Shown: positions 1 to 10,666, counted from the stretch's first letter. The stretch is DNA of 47,897 nt from an uncultured Clostridia bacterium (GCA_947625665.1 CANQPF010000004.1:1-47897); one strand, 5' to 3'. The notes: generated by a model from the sequence alone, not told the origin. Numbers and translations are program-made.

Positions 1-666
1 CTCCAAAACATATCCAATTCCTCTTACTGTTTTTATTATTGTTTTTGATTTCAATAATCTCAATTTTTTTCTTAAAAATGATATATATACTTCTACATTG
101 TTATATTCTGCATCGCTATCATAACCCCAAATTTTATCTGCTAATAATTCTCTATTAACAGTTTGATCTTTGTTAGTAATAAGTATTTCAAGTAATTCTA
201 ATTCCTTGCCATTAATCGTTATTTCGTTGTTTCCACAAATTATTTTTCCATTTCTCAAATTCAATTGTAAATCTCCATACCTTATTACATTTAAATCTTT
301 CATATCTGTTTTTCTTTTTAAAACAATTTTAATTCTTGCAATTAACTCTTTCATATGAAAAGGTTTTGTAATATAGTCATCTGCCCCATTTTCTAATCCA
401 TTTAACTTATCGTAAATTTCTGATTTTGCAGTTAAAATAATTACAGGAGTTTCTATTTTTTCTCTTTGCAAACTTGCTAAAATCTTGAATCCATCTTTGT
501 TTGGCAACATTATATCTAATAAAATTAAATCATAAACACCCGTTAGTGCTTCATTTTCTCCTTCTTCTCCATCTGTAATAATCTTTGCCGTCAATCCTTC
601 TTTTTTTATTGTTTCAGATATAGCATCCGCTAAACTATATTCATCTTCTATTATCAATATTTTCAT
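1..666 (-). CDS. OmpR/PhoB-family DNA-binding response regulator, truncated by the window edge
   Basis: Reverse-strand translation MKILIIEDEYSLADAISETIKKEG...DLILLDIMLPNKDGF...ILTAKSE...GADDYITKPF...ELLADKIWGYDSDAEYNNVEVYISFLRKKL...TVRGIGYVLE; receiver plus winged-helix; RBS AGGAGG upstream of ATG at 666; absent from the ORF track because it runs off the edge. Confidence 0.93.
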   Translation of the reverse strand, partial: MKILIIEDEYSLADAISETIKKEGLTAKIITDGEEGENEALTGVYDLILLDIMLPNKDGFKILASLQREKIETPVIILTAKSEIYDKLNGLENGADDYITKPFHMKELIARIKIVLKRKTDMKDLNVIRYGDLQLNLRNGKIICGNNEITINGKELELLEILITNKDQTVNRELLADKIWGYDSDAEYNNVEVYISFLRKKLRLLKSKTIIKTVRGIGYVLE

Positions 667-802
667 AAACATATCCTCCTGTTTTAAGATATTATATAAC
701 TAAAACATTGAAATTTTATTGAATTTCCTTAATAATATTACAAAAATGGATAATTATCAAATAAGTATCTATGATACGTTTTTTGATAGAATATTTTTTG
801 CA

Positions 803-834
803 AAAAAAATCAACCATTTTACTGATTGATTTTT
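803..834. terminator. stem-loop terminator between response regulator and 606-aa gene
   Basis: AATCAA...TTGATT stem flanked by A- and T-runs. Confidence 0.5.
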
Positions 835-911
835 ACTGTATTCTTATTATCTTTAATTTTATATAATTATATAATTTTTTATTTCGCGATAATAACAATT
901 TATTATGTTTA

Positions 912-2732
912 TCATTCCATTTCACTTCCGCCCCATTCAACAACTGTGAAACCAGTTCTTTTAGGAGTACTTAAAGTCTGTTCTTTAATATCTATTGGTT
1001 TATCTAATGCTTTAAAGTCCATCATAATCCTAATAAGAGAATCAGGCTGAACTGAAAATTCCATTGGCATATTCCTATTAATTTCATCCATCGTTTCGAA
1101 TTTTATTAAATTATATTTGTTTTTCTGTAATCTAGGCAACCAATAAACAATAAATTCTTCAGACTCTCGTTCATTTAAACCTAGCACTTTCAGTTTTTCT
1201 TCTAAAAACTGAATCGTATTTTCACTTTTCACAACAAATCCTTCATCAAAATCAGTTGGTTTTTTAGAAGTTCCTTCCCAATATAGTGCATACAAACTCC
1301 TACCAGTATTTTTATCAATTAATGTACCATCAGGATTGGCAACAACTTTCCAACCATCTTTATTATATTGAGGATATGAACAAGTCAAATTCTCAGGTTT
1401 TCCTAACTTTACTGAAATTTCTGTTGTTTCTTCAGGATATAAATAAATAATTGGTTTTTCCGGACGCATCGGTTCATGTGCATGTAACAATCTTTGAGGC
1501 ATTTCAATAACTTGATTCGAATAAGAATATACCGATGTTATAGTTTCATTTCTATGTGTCATTACAGTTTTTTCTAATAGGAAATTTTCTTTATTAATAT
1601 AATACTCATCTGTTTCTATTATATAATTTCCTAAATCCTTAATACCTGTAAATTTTAGTATATAATAATTTTCATCTTCAAACAATTCAAATTTACTTTC
1701 TTTATAGTCTTCATCAAAAATATCATATGGATTCTTTTCTTTATTTGAACGAATAAGTATTGGTGTCCATTCAATATTAAGAGCTATATCAAAAAGCATA
1801 AAATCTCTCGCAGGTCCATAATCATATTCATTAAGACCTTCTAAAATACTTTTGCTATACTCTTTGTTATAACCTATATAATAAATTAAAGAGCCTTTAT
1901 AAGTAGCATTTTTTGCAACTGAATCTACTAAATCTGCATTATAGTAACTATTATCAGAACATTTTATTTCTATTGTATGTTTTTTTACAATTTCTTCAAG
2001 CATTTTATTAAAAATAGTATCAAAATTGTCATTATTTGTATCAATATATGCATTTTCTGCCATTATGGCATTTTCTTCATAAGAATACTTTTTATCATCG
2101 GCAGGATTTTTTCCAATCATAGCATAATAATCTAATTGTTCATATGTTTCTTGTATATTTATATCTTTAACTGATTTAGTAATTGGAACTACTATAACAT
2201 AAGCACTAGGATTTTGCAAAGATCCACTTTCACTATCCCAAATATATAAGGATGCAATATTATTTTCTATTGTAACTCCAGCTAATTTAACTTCTAAATT
2301 ACCGATTTCTGTACCATGTGAAAATACTAAATACTTAGATTTTTTATCAGAATACTTTTTCTCTAACCCCCATTCATCAAAATAATCAGAGTATTGTTTA
2401 TAATTCATTATTTTTTTTGTTTCAAAATCTTCAGTCCAATTAGTGTCAGGAGTATCTTTATATTTTTCTTGAATTTTATCTTCTAACGAAACATTTAATA
2501 TTTGACATTCTCCTGTATATTCATCATCTATAATATAATAATCTTTGCCATTGTTGTTTTCAATATGAAAATGGTTTGAATCTGCTAAAACATTTTCTTG
2601 ATAATCATTATTTTTTTTATTAAGCAGTATAAAAAATACTGAAATTATAATAAAAATTAACAAAATTATAAATATAGAAATTATAATTGCTGATTTTAAA
2701 CTAATTTTCATTTTTGTTTCTTTTGTTTTCAT
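912..2732 (-). CDS. membrane-anchored extracytoplasmic protein of unknown function with KPIIYLYPEE-type C-terminal region
   Basis: 606-aa ORF, N-terminal single TM segment, RBS GAGGAAAA; C-terminal block KPIIYLYPEETTEISVKLG...YALYWEG. Confidence 0.75.
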   Translation of the reverse strand: MKTKETKMKISLKSAIIISIFIILLIFIIISVFFILLNKKNNDYQENVLADSNHFHIENNNGKDYYIIDDEYTGECQILNVSLEDKIQEKYKDTPDTNWTEDFETKKIMNYKQYSDYFDEWGLEKKYSDKKSKYLVFSHGTEIGNLEVKLAGVTIENNIASLYIWDSESGSLQNPSAYVIVVPITKSVKDINIQETYEQLDYYAMIGKNPADDKKYSYEENAIMAENAYIDTNNDNFDTIFNKMLEEIVKKHTIEIKCSDNSYYNADLVDSVAKNATYKGSLIYYIGYNKEYSKSILEGLNEYDYGPARDFMLFDIALNIEWTPILIRSNKEKNPYDIFDEDYKESKFELFEDENYYILKFTGIKDLGNYIIETDEYYINKENFLLEKTVMTHRNETITSVYSYSNQVIEMPQRLLHAHEPMRPEKPIIYLYPEETTEISVKLGKPENLTCSYPQYNKDGWKVVANPDGTLIDKNTGRSLYALYWEGTSKKPTDFDEGFVVKSENTIQFLEEKLKVLGLNERESEEFIVYWLPRLQKNKYNLIKFETMDEINRNMPMEFSVQPDSLIRIMMDFKALDKPIDIKEQTLSTPKRTGFTVVEWGGSEME

Positions 2733-2756
2733 TATTTTTCCTCTTTTTTATTGTTT

Positions 2757-2830
<74 letters not shown>

Positions 2831-2838
2831 AAATTTCA

Positions 2839-2878
2839 ACTACACTAATTATAACATATTATTTATAATTAGTGTAGT
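2839..2878. repeat. 16-bp perfect inverted repeat (8-nt loop) between rluA stop codon and tRNA-Gly
   Basis: ACTACACTAATTATAA (2839-2854) / TTATAATTAGTGTAGT (2863-2878). Confidence 0.85.
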
Positions 2879-3740
2879 CTATATTTTTTTCTAATCTTAT
2901 CTTTTTTCCTTTCAAATATTCTAAAATCCCACTATCTGTTGTAAAATCAAAAGTTATAGAATAACTTGAAAGCATTTGATATTTTTTACCGAACTGCTTA
3001 TTAATTTTGTTTATTCCATATTTTCCATCACCAATAATTGGATATCCTAAGTAAGCTAAATGAGCTCTTATTTGATGTGTTTTTCCTGTCTCTATTTGAA
3101 CATCTAAAAGAGATGTATTATTTTTTCTTCTCTCTAGTACTGTATATGAAGTAACAATCTTTTGACTACCCTTTTTAAAATTATCATAAACATACACCAT
3201 TGCTTTTTTGTTATCTTTAAATAAATAGGCTTCGCATATTTTTTTGTTTTCTTTAGGGTGACCATACACTACTGCTAAATAATGTTTTTCTATTTCACAA
3301 TTTTTAAATTTTTCTTCTAAAATTTTAAGAGTTTCCTTGTTTTTTGCATATAAAATTAATCCCGTAGTGTTTCTATCTAACCTATGGCAGGGCATTGGTT
3401 TATATTTTTCTCCTTCATATAACTTATGAATTTGTGTTGTTAAACTATTATCCCCTACTACTTCTATATTATACGGTTTATCTACAGCTAAAATATTATT
3501 ATCTTCGTACACTATTTTTATATTAGCGAATGGTGTTAAAAATTTATCTGCAATATAAAGTAAAATCTCATCATTTTCGTGTAAAATTATATCCTTTGAA
3601 ACTCTTTTTCCATTTACTTTTATATCTTTTTTTCTCAATGTTTTATAAAACAAATTGCTTGATAAATTCTCTACATTTTTCATTAAATATGTACTTATCC
3701 TCTTTCCATCATATTTTGATGGTACTATTAATTTTTTCAT
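2859..3740 (-). CDS. RluA-family pseudouridine synthase (S4 domain + catalytic HRLDRNTTGL motif)
   Basis: S4-like N-terminus, PCHRLDRNTTGLILYAKN, TGKTHQIRAHLAYLGYPIIGDGKYG. Confidence 0.92.
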   Translation of the reverse strand: MKKLIVPSKYDGKRISTYLMKNVENLSSNLFYKTLRKKDIKVNGKRVSKDIILHENDEILLYIADKFLTPFANIKIVYEDNNILAVDKPYNIEVVGDNSLTTQIHKLYEGEKYKPMPCHRLDRNTTGLILYAKNKETLKILEEKFKNCEIEKHYLAVVYGHPKENKKICEAYLFKDNKKAMVYVYDNFKKGSQKIVTSYTVLERRKNNTSLLDVQIETGKTHQIRAHLAYLGYPIIGDGKYGINKINKQFGKKYQMLSSYSITFDFTTDSGILEYLKGKKIRLEKNIDYTNYK

Positions 3741-3783
3741 GGATATATTATAACATTTTTTATTATATTTTCAAGTTATATTG

Positions 3784-3812
3784 TTGATAAAACTTCTAAA
3801 ATAGCGTATAAT
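3784..3812 (+). promoter_or_regulatory. sigma-A type promoter for tmRNA
   Basis: TTGATA (3784-3789), 17-nt spacer, TATAAT (3807-3812). Confidence 0.75.
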
Positions 3813-3824
3813 ATAATAATATAC

Positions 3825-4178
3825 GGGGATGTAATGGTTTCGACATTACATTAGAAGTATAGATAGCAAGTAGTGGGCTCCGTTGGCCACTTAAAAAAAC
3901 GGAATATTAAATATAAACGCTGATAATGAAGAATTAGCATTAGCTGCCTAATTGCAGCTACGCTTTACTAGTTAGTCCCGCCTAACTGGATAAAGTGTTA
4001 TAATTGCGGGAAACAAAACTATGAGTTATCTTTTGTAATAGTGGGTATTTTAAAAGATATATCTGATTTTAGCCTGTTTGTCGGCGAAAGTTAGATGAAT
4101 TTAAAAGATAAAATAAACTTGTAGAAGTCTATATGGAAGATGTTATGGACAGGAGTTCGACTCTCCTCATCTCCACCA
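3825..4178 (+). ncRNA. ssrA: transfer-messenger RNA (tmRNA), tag ADNEELALAA
   Basis: GGGGATGTAATGGTTTCGACA 5' end, GTTCGACTCTCCTCATCTCCACCA 3' end; tag ORF GCT GAT AAT GAA GAA TTA GCA TTA GCT GCC TAA at 3919-3951. Confidence 0.97.
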
Positions 4179-4205
4179 CTTTATAAAACATACTATTGAT
4201 AGTAT

Positions 4206-4234
4206 TTGACAAACTTTTTTACATGTAGTATAAT
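4206..4234 (+). promoter_or_regulatory. consensus promoter for T-box/pheST
   Basis: TTGACA (4206-4211), 17-nt spacer, TATAAT (4229-4234). Confidence 0.85.
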
Positions 4235-4240
4235 CTTAAT

Positions 4241-4466
4241 CAATAATTTGTTGACGAAGAAATTATCTAAGTAGTTAATTTGAGTCTCTTACAGGAAGTG
4301 TGGCCGTCGACTGAGAGCCACTTAAGAAAGGCAAATTAATGAATTTCAATAATGGAGTCAAATCGTTTTAGAGCGTTAATCTAATTGAGTGCTAGGAAAC
4401 TAGAAAAAAGGTGGTACCGCGGATTCAACAGTGATTCGTCCTTGATAGGATGAACACTGTTTTTTT
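4241..4466 (+). promoter_or_regulatory. T-box leader of pheST (probable specifier TTC at 4345-4347)
   Basis: AAGGTGGTACCGCGG T-box motif (4409-4422) followed by terminator AACAGTG...CACTGTTTTTTT (4427-4466), directly upstream of Phe-tRNA synthetase genes. Confidence 0.93.
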
Positions 4467-4594
4467 GATTGATAAACAATCGAAGTTGAAAGTCAAAAAT
4501 AGAACTAAAATTGTATAAGTCTACATTTTAGTTTATCAACTTTATTTTATGGCTTATTCTATCAAGCCAAATCTAATAAAATTATAGAAAGGAA

Positions 4595-5638
4595 ATGAAC
4601 ATGGAAAAGAAATTAGAAAAAGTACTAAACCAAGGTTTAGAGAAAATCAAAGAAATTAAAAGCATCGAAGAAACTCAAGATGTTCGTAGAGAACTTATGG
4701 GAAAGAAAAGTCCTCTTAACGAAGTTTTGAAAACTCTTGGAAGTTTAGACAAGGACTTAAGAAAATCTATAGGTATGAAAGCTACAGAAATAAAAAATAC
4801 GTTAGCTAAAAAATTAGATGAAAAGGAAAATCTTATTATAGAATCTAAAAGTGTACTTTCTTCTCCCCTAGATTTAACTCTTCCTGGCACAAAGATTGGT
4901 AGTGGTGTTTTACATCCAGTTACACAAATGTGCTATGACTTGAATGATGCTTTTTTATCTTTAGGATTTGAAGTATTTAGTGAGGATGATATCAGTAGTG
5001 AAAAATATGCTTTTGATAATTTAAATTTTGCTCCAGATCATCCTGCAAGACAAATGATGGATACTTATTGGTTAAAAGGAACAGAAGATAAACCTTGTAA
5101 TGAAAAATTATGTTTAAGACCTCATTTAACAGGTGCATCTGTTAGATATTTATTAAAACACGGAGCACCAGCTAGATTTGTTTATCCTGGTAGAGTATAT
5201 AGAAATGAAAATGCAGACTCTTCACATGAAAGAGCTTTCTTCCAATATGAAGCATTGATAGTTGATAAAGACTTTTCTTTCTCTTCAGGTATGGTAATGA
5301 TTAAAACAATTTTAGAAAAAGTTTTTGGAAGAGAAATAAAAACTCGTATGAGAGAAGGTTTCTTCCCTTTTGTAGAACCTGGATACGAAATAGATATGCA
5401 ATGTGTAGTTTGTGAAGGAAAAGGTTGTAGTGTTTGCAAACATAATGGATGGATTGAAGTAATGCCTGGTGGCGTTATTCATCCTAATGTTTTAAAATCA
5501 GCCGGTTTAAGTCCAGACGAATGGACTGGTTTCTATATTAATATAGGACTTGAAAGACTTGTTATGATGCGTTACGGAGTTGACAATGTACGTCTATTCC
5601 ATAGTGCAGATTTAAGATTTTTGGAACAATTTAAATAA
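4595..5638 (+). CDS. pheS: phenylalanine--tRNA ligase alpha subunit (start may be ATG at 4601)
   Basis: HPVTQMCYDLNDAFLSLGFEV...RPHLTGASVRYL...GVIHPNVL...GLERLVMMRYGVDNVRLF. Confidence 0.97.
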   Translation: MNMEKKLEKVLNQGLEKIKEIKSIEETQDVRRELMGKKSPLNEVLKTLGSLDKDLRKSIGMKATEIKNTLAKKLDEKENLIIESKSVLSSPLDLTLPGTKIGSGVLHPVTQMCYDLNDAFLSLGFEVFSEDDISSEKYAFDNLNFAPDHPARQMMDTYWLKGTEDKPCNEKLCLRPHLTGASVRYLLKHGAPARFVYPGRVYRNENADSSHERAFFQYEALIVDKDFSFSSGMVMIKTILEKVFGREIKTRMREGFFPFVEPGYEIDMQCVVCEGKGCSVCKHNGWIEVMPGGVIHPNVLKSAGLSPDEWTGFYINIGLERLVMMRYGVDNVRLFHSADLRFLEQFK

Positions 5639-5650
5639 AGGAGGATAATC

Positions 5651-8074
5651 ATGAAAGTTTCATTAAACCATATAAAAAAATATATAGATTTACCAAAAGA
5701 TTTAACTGTTGAACAGATTACTTATGATTTAACAGTTCGCACAGTAGAAGTAGAATCAGTAGAAAATACAGCTGACAAATTTAATAATATAGTTGTCGGT
5801 AAAATACTTGAAATTCGTAATCACCCTAATGCCGATTTATTGAAAATTTGTATAACTGATATAGGAAAAGGAGAACCTGTACAAATAGTATGTGGTGGTT
5901 CAAATTTATATAAAGATGAATATGTCGTAGTTTCTTTGCCTGGAGCAAAAGTAGTATGGCATGGTGAAGGAGAACCAGTAGAAATTAAGAAAACTAAAAT
6001 GCGTGGAGAGACTTCTTATGGTATGATTTGTGCTGCAGAAGAAGTATATTTAGACAGCTTCTTCTCTCCTGCTGATGAACGTGAAATAGTTGATCTTAAA
6101 GGCGTAAAGTGTACTCCAGGACAAAATATTTCTGAAGTAGTTAATATGGATGATACAGTTATCGAAATTGATAATAAATCATTAACAAATAGACCAGATT
6201 TATGGGGACATTATGGAATAGCTAGAGAATTGTCTGCTATTTATGATGTACCTCTAAAGAAATTACCTGAAGTGAAAATAGATACTTCCCTTCCAAAATA
6301 TGATGTGGAAATAAAAGAGCCTGATAAATGTAATAGATATATAGCAGTTGAAATAGAAAATATAACTGAAAAAAAATCTCCTATGTGGATGAAAGCTTTA
6401 CTTGTAAACAGTGGATTAAGACCAATAAATGCAATTGTAGACATTACTAACTATGTAATGCTAGCTGTAGGTCAACCACTTCATGCTTTCGATAGAACTC
6501 ATGTTGATGGAAAGAAAATAATAGTAAGAAATGCTAAAAAAGATGAAAAGCTTTTGCTTTTAGATAATAATGAAATAGAACTTACAGAGGATGACCTAGT
6601 TATCAGCGATAAGGAAAGTGCTTTGGCTCTTGCTGGTATAAGAGGAGGCAAAAAAGATTCTATTCTTCCTGAAACAACTGGTGTACTTTTAGAAATAGCT
6701 AATTTTTCTGCATCTACAATAAGAAAAACAGGAAAGAGATTTGATGAGAAAACTGATTCTTCTATAAGATATGAAAAAAATATTGATACTAAACGCGTTG
6801 ACGAAGGTCGAAACATGGCACTTCTATTAATAAAAGAATTATTCCCTGAAAGTAAAATTGTATCTTATAACGATGTTCATCCAAATGAAACAGTAAGAGC
6901 AAAAATAGAAGTTCCTCAAGAATTCTTAGATATTAGATTAGGTAAAACTTTAGAAAGAAAAACAATTGAAAGAATTCTTAAATCTTTAGGATATGATGTA
7001 GACTACAAAAACAATGTTTATCATGTAACTGCTCCAGTTTGGAGATCTACAGGTGATGTGTCTTTAAGAGATGATGTTATGGGAGATATTGCAAGAATTT
7101 TAGGATATGACAATTTCCAAGAAACTCCACTTAACATACAAGTAGACCACGCAATAATTCAAAATAATTATTTACTTGAAAGAAGAATCAAAGAATATTT
7201 ATCTTTTAGATGTGGATTCAATGAAATATATACCTATCCTTGGGCAGATGAAAAATATATAAAAGCAGCTAGAATAGATAATTCTAATTCTGTTTCACTT
7301 TCTACACCACCTGCACCTGAACTTTCAACTCTTAGAACTTCACTTGTTCCAGGAATGCTTCAATCAGTTGCTAAAAACTTAAGATATTATGACTCTTTCA
7401 AAATATATGAAATAGCTCAAGTTTTTGAAAAAGGAGAATATCATGAATCATCAGACGATGAAACACTTCCTATACACAAAAAATATTTAAGTGGTTGTAT
7501 AGTTGGTAAAAATGCTAAAAATATTTTCTACGAATTAAAAGGTATTATAGAATCTATGCCAACATTCACTCATTCAACTGCCCTATCTTTAGATAAAAAG
7601 AAAAAACCATCTTGGGCAGATAAAAATGCTTATTTAAGCGTGTTGTGTAATGATGAAGAAATTGGAACAATTAGTTTGGTATCTATTGCCACAATGAAAG
7701 ATTGTAAAATAAAACGTACTAATGTTGCTATATTTGAAATTAATTTTGATAAATTGATACCACTTTCTTCAAGGACAAATAAATATCAACCATTACCTTT
7801 AACACCTCTTGTTGAAAAAGACTTATCTCTTTTAGTAGATGAGAATGTTGAGTGGAAAGCTATAGAAAATTCAATTAGTTCAAAGGTAAATAGTATTGAA
7901 TTCATTGAAGAATATAAAGGAAATCAAGTTCCAGAAGGTAAAAAATCTATAACTTTACACTTGAAATTTGGAAACAAAAATGAGACAATGACATCAGATG
8001 AAATAAATGATAAAATGAATACTATTATAAAAACACTTGACAAAAAGTGTGGTGCTAAATTAAGAGAAGAATAA
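5651..8074 (+). CDS. pheT: phenylalanine--tRNA ligase beta subunit
   Basis: 807 aa, N-terminal tRNA-binding domain, B3/B4 and B5 domains, C-terminal anticodon-binding domain; RBS GGAGG. Confidence 0.97.
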   Translation: MKVSLNHIKKYIDLPKDLTVEQITYDLTVRTVEVESVENTADKFNNIVVGKILEIRNHPNADLLKICITDIGKGEPVQIVCGGSNLYKDEYVVVSLPGAKVVWHGEGEPVEIKKTKMRGETSYGMICAAEEVYLDSFFSPADEREIVDLKGVKCTPGQNISEVVNMDDTVIEIDNKSLTNRPDLWGHYGIARELSAIYDVPLKKLPEVKIDTSLPKYDVEIKEPDKCNRYIAVEIENITEKKSPMWMKALLVNSGLRPINAIVDITNYVMLAVGQPLHAFDRTHVDGKKIIVRNAKKDEKLLLLDNNEIELTEDDLVISDKESALALAGIRGGKKDSILPETTGVLLEIANFSASTIRKTGKRFDEKTDSSIRYEKNIDTKRVDEGRNMALLLIKELFPESKIVSYNDVHPNETVRAKIEVPQEFLDIRLGKTLERKTIERILKSLGYDVDYKNNVYHVTAPVWRSTGDVSLRDDVMGDIARILGYDNFQETPLNIQVDHAIIQNNYLLERRIKEYLSFRCGFNEIYTYPWADEKYIKAARIDNSNSVSLSTPPAPELSTLRTSLVPGMLQSVAKNLRYYDSFKIYEIAQVFEKGEYHESSDDETLPIHKKYLSGCIVGKNAKNIFYELKGIIESMPTFTHSTALSLDKKKKPSWADKNAYLSVLCNDEEIGTISLVSIATMKDCKIKRTNVAIFEINFDKLIPLSSRTNKYQPLPLTPLVEKDLSLLVDENVEWKAIENSISSKVNSIEFIEEYKGNQVPEGKKSITLHLKFGNKNETMTSDEINDKMNTIIKTLDKKCGAKLREE

Positions 8075-8084
8075 AAATATTTTA

Positions 8085-8122
8085 ATACCCTCAATAGAAC
8101 TACTTTTTACTACTGAGGGTAT
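8085..8122 (+). terminator. Rho-independent terminator after pheT
   Basis: ATACCCTCA...TGAGGGTAT stem then T-rich tract. Confidence 0.65.
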
Positions 8123-8155
8123 AATAATTTTTTATATAATAAAAGGAGACTAACT

Positions 8156-9346
8156 ATGAAATTTGATAAAGTATCAGCAAACCCAGAAAATCCAAAATGG
8201 AAAAATATGATTTCAAGACAAATTCCTCTATATAGTAGAAACAATGATATTCGTAGTGAATTTGAAAGAGATTATACTAGAATTATTCATTCAACTGCAT
8301 ATAGACGTTTAAAACATAAAACTCAGGTGTTTTTTTCACCTGAAAATGACCATATTTGTACTAGAATTGAACATGTTAATCACGTTGATTCTATTAGTTA
8401 TACAATTGCAAATTATTTGGGACTAAATACAGAATTGACTAAAGCAATAGCTGTAGGTCACGATCTTGGACACAGTCCATTTGGTCATCAAGGCGAAAAA
8501 ATCCTATCTGAAATATCTCAAAAATATTTAAACGAAACATTTTGGCATGAAAAAAATGGTTTAGATTTCGTTGATAAAATCGAATTGTTAGAAGATGATG
8601 CTAAAAATAAAAGAACTTTAGATTTAACATATGCTGTTCGAGATGGTATTATATCTCATTGTGGAGAAGTCGACGAAAATTCAATAAGACCTAGAGATGA
8701 GTTTATAGATTTATCTAAATATACTAAACCAAATCAATTTGCTCCATATACTTGGGAAGGCTGTGTAGTAAAAGTAGTTGATAAAATTTCTTATATTGGT
8801 AGAGATATTGAAGATGCTATTACTTTGGGCATTCTTGACAATCATCTTGACGAATTATATAAACTATTACAATTTACTGTTCCTGATAAAAGATTAAATA
8901 ATACCTTTATTATAAATAGTTTGGTGTATGATTTGTGTAATCATTCATCTCCTGAAAAAGGTCTATGTTTCTCAAATGAGGCAGTAGAATTTATGAACAA
9001 AATAAAAGCATTTAACTACAAAAATATATATTTTTCAGATAGATTAAAACCGTCTAATAAATATTTTGACTTAGTTTTAAATGAAATTTTTAATACACTT
9101 TGCAAATTTTATAAAGGTAAAGACACCTTAAGAGAGCTTGATAAGTATAAAAAATATTATCCTATGTTAATTGACAGTTTTATTGATTGGATTAAAACAT
9201 ATTGGAATATCGATAATAATAATACAGATATTGTAATTTTTGATATTGAAAATGAAAAAGATTATTACAAAGGAATTATATACTATATTTCCGGTATGAC
9301 TGATAATTTTGCAATTGAAATGTATAATGAAATCATCGGTTTCTAG
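8156..9346 (+). CDS. dgt: deoxyguanosinetriphosphate triphosphohydrolase-like HD protein
   Basis: YRRLKHKTQVF, TRIEHVNHV, GHDLGHSPFGHQGE motifs. Confidence 0.93.
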   Translation: MKFDKVSANPENPKWKNMISRQIPLYSRNNDIRSEFERDYTRIIHSTAYRRLKHKTQVFFSPENDHICTRIEHVNHVDSISYTIANYLGLNTELTKAIAVGHDLGHSPFGHQGEKILSEISQKYLNETFWHEKNGLDFVDKIELLEDDAKNKRTLDLTYAVRDGIISHCGEVDENSIRPRDEFIDLSKYTKPNQFAPYTWEGCVVKVVDKISYIGRDIEDAITLGILDNHLDELYKLLQFTVPDKRLNNTFIINSLVYDLCNHSSPEKGLCFSNEAVEFMNKIKAFNYKNIYFSDRLKPSNKYFDLVLNEIFNTLCKFYKGKDTLRELDKYKKYYPMLIDSFIDWIKTYWNIDNNNTDIVIFDIENEKDYYKGIIYYISGMTDNFAIEMYNEIIGF

Positions 9347-9360
9347 AAAGAAGGGCTATA

Positions 9361-10611
9361 GTGAATAAAAAATTAGCAAAAGTAAAAAATTTGTTAAAGA
9401 TTCATAATCAAGAACATTTACTTAATTTTTATGATAATCTTACAAACAATCAAAAAGAAAGTTTATTAAATCAGATTTTAAATATAGATTTTGAAAACAT
9501 TCTTGGGCTTTATAAAAGATTAAGTGTTTTTAAAGAGGTTAATTATAAAGATATTCAACCCCTTCCCCATGTTGAAAAAAATAAGCTTTCTACATTTGAA
9601 ATTAAAAAATATACAAACATTGGTGAAGAAATTTTAAAAAACAACCAATTTGCTGTGGTAACAATGGCCGGAGGTCAAGGAAGCAGATTAGGATATTTAG
9701 GTCCAAAAGGTACTTATGAATTAAATTTTGATTTGTTCAAAAAATCTTTATTTGAAATAATTTGTGATAATCTAAAAGAAACAAACAAGAAGTATGGAAT
9801 AACACTTCCCTGGTTTATAATGACAAGTGAAGAAAATGATTTAGCCACAAAAAAGTATTTCAATGAACACAGCTTTTTTAACTATCCAGAAAATTATATT
9901 TTCTTTTTTAAACAAGAGCAAATGCCTCTTGTTAATACTTCTGGAAAATTAATTTTAATAGAACCTTGGATTATAAAATGTGCATCTTCTGGAAATGGCA
10001 ATGTATTTTCCTCTTTAGAAAAAAGTGGAATGATACAAAAAATGAAAGATTTAAATATAAAATGGGTTTCTTTTGGAGGTATCGACAACATATTACTAAA
10101 AACAGCAGATCCTCTATTTCTTGGATTAACCATTGATGGAAATCATCAAATAGCATCCAAAACCTTTTTTAAAGAACAACCTCTAGAAAAAACTGCTGTA
10201 TACTGTAAGAAGTATAATAAAATAGCTATTTTAGATTATGCAGATATAACTATGGAAATTTCAGAGCAAAAAGATTCTAATGGATGTTACTTATATCGTG
10301 AAGCAAATTTACTTTCACACATAATGTCTATTGATGCTATATGTAAGTCTGCAACTCTAGATTTACCCTATCACAGAGCTTTCAGAAAAAATACTTTTTT
10401 AAATGAAGAGGGTACAAAGCAAGTTCCGGATAGTCCTAATACTTATAAATTTGAAAAATTCATTTTTGATGCTTTTTCTTATTTTGATACAATGCTACTT
10501 TTTAGAGTAAATCCTCAAGAAGAATTTGCACCAATAAAAACAACTTCAAACATTTATGATGCAATGGATAAATATAAGAAGTTTTTCAATATTCCTAAAC
10601 ATGATTTATGA
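9361..10611 (+). CDS. UDPGP-family nucleotidyltransferase (UDP-sugar / UDP-HexNAc pyrophosphorylase-like)
   Basis: VVTMAGGQGSRLGYLGPKGTYEL; GTG start; eukaryote-like UDPGP family signature. Confidence 0.88.
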   Translation: MNKKLAKVKNLLKIHNQEHLLNFYDNLTNNQKESLLNQILNIDFENILGLYKRLSVFKEVNYKDIQPLPHVEKNKLSTFEIKKYTNIGEEILKNNQFAVVTMAGGQGSRLGYLGPKGTYELNFDLFKKSLFEIICDNLKETNKKYGITLPWFIMTSEENDLATKKYFNEHSFFNYPENYIFFFKQEQMPLVNTSGKLILIEPWIIKCASSGNGNVFSSLEKSGMIQKMKDLNIKWVSFGGIDNILLKTADPLFLGLTIDGNHQIASKTFFKEQPLEKTAVYCKKYNKIAILDYADITMEISEQKDSNGCYLYREANLLSHIMSIDAICKSATLDLPYHRAFRKNTFLNEEGTKQVPDSPNTYKFEKFIFDAFSYFDTMLLFRVNPQEEFAPIKTTSNIYDAMDKYKKFFNIPKHDL

Positions 10612-10631
10612 CTTTACTTATGTACGAAAAA

Positions 10632-10662
10632 TAGCTTCGCAACTTATATTGTAGCGAAGCTA
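10632..10662. terminator. bidirectional stem-loop between convergent genes
   Basis: TAGCTTCGC / GCGAAGCTA. Confidence 0.65.
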
Positions 10663-10666
10663 CTTT

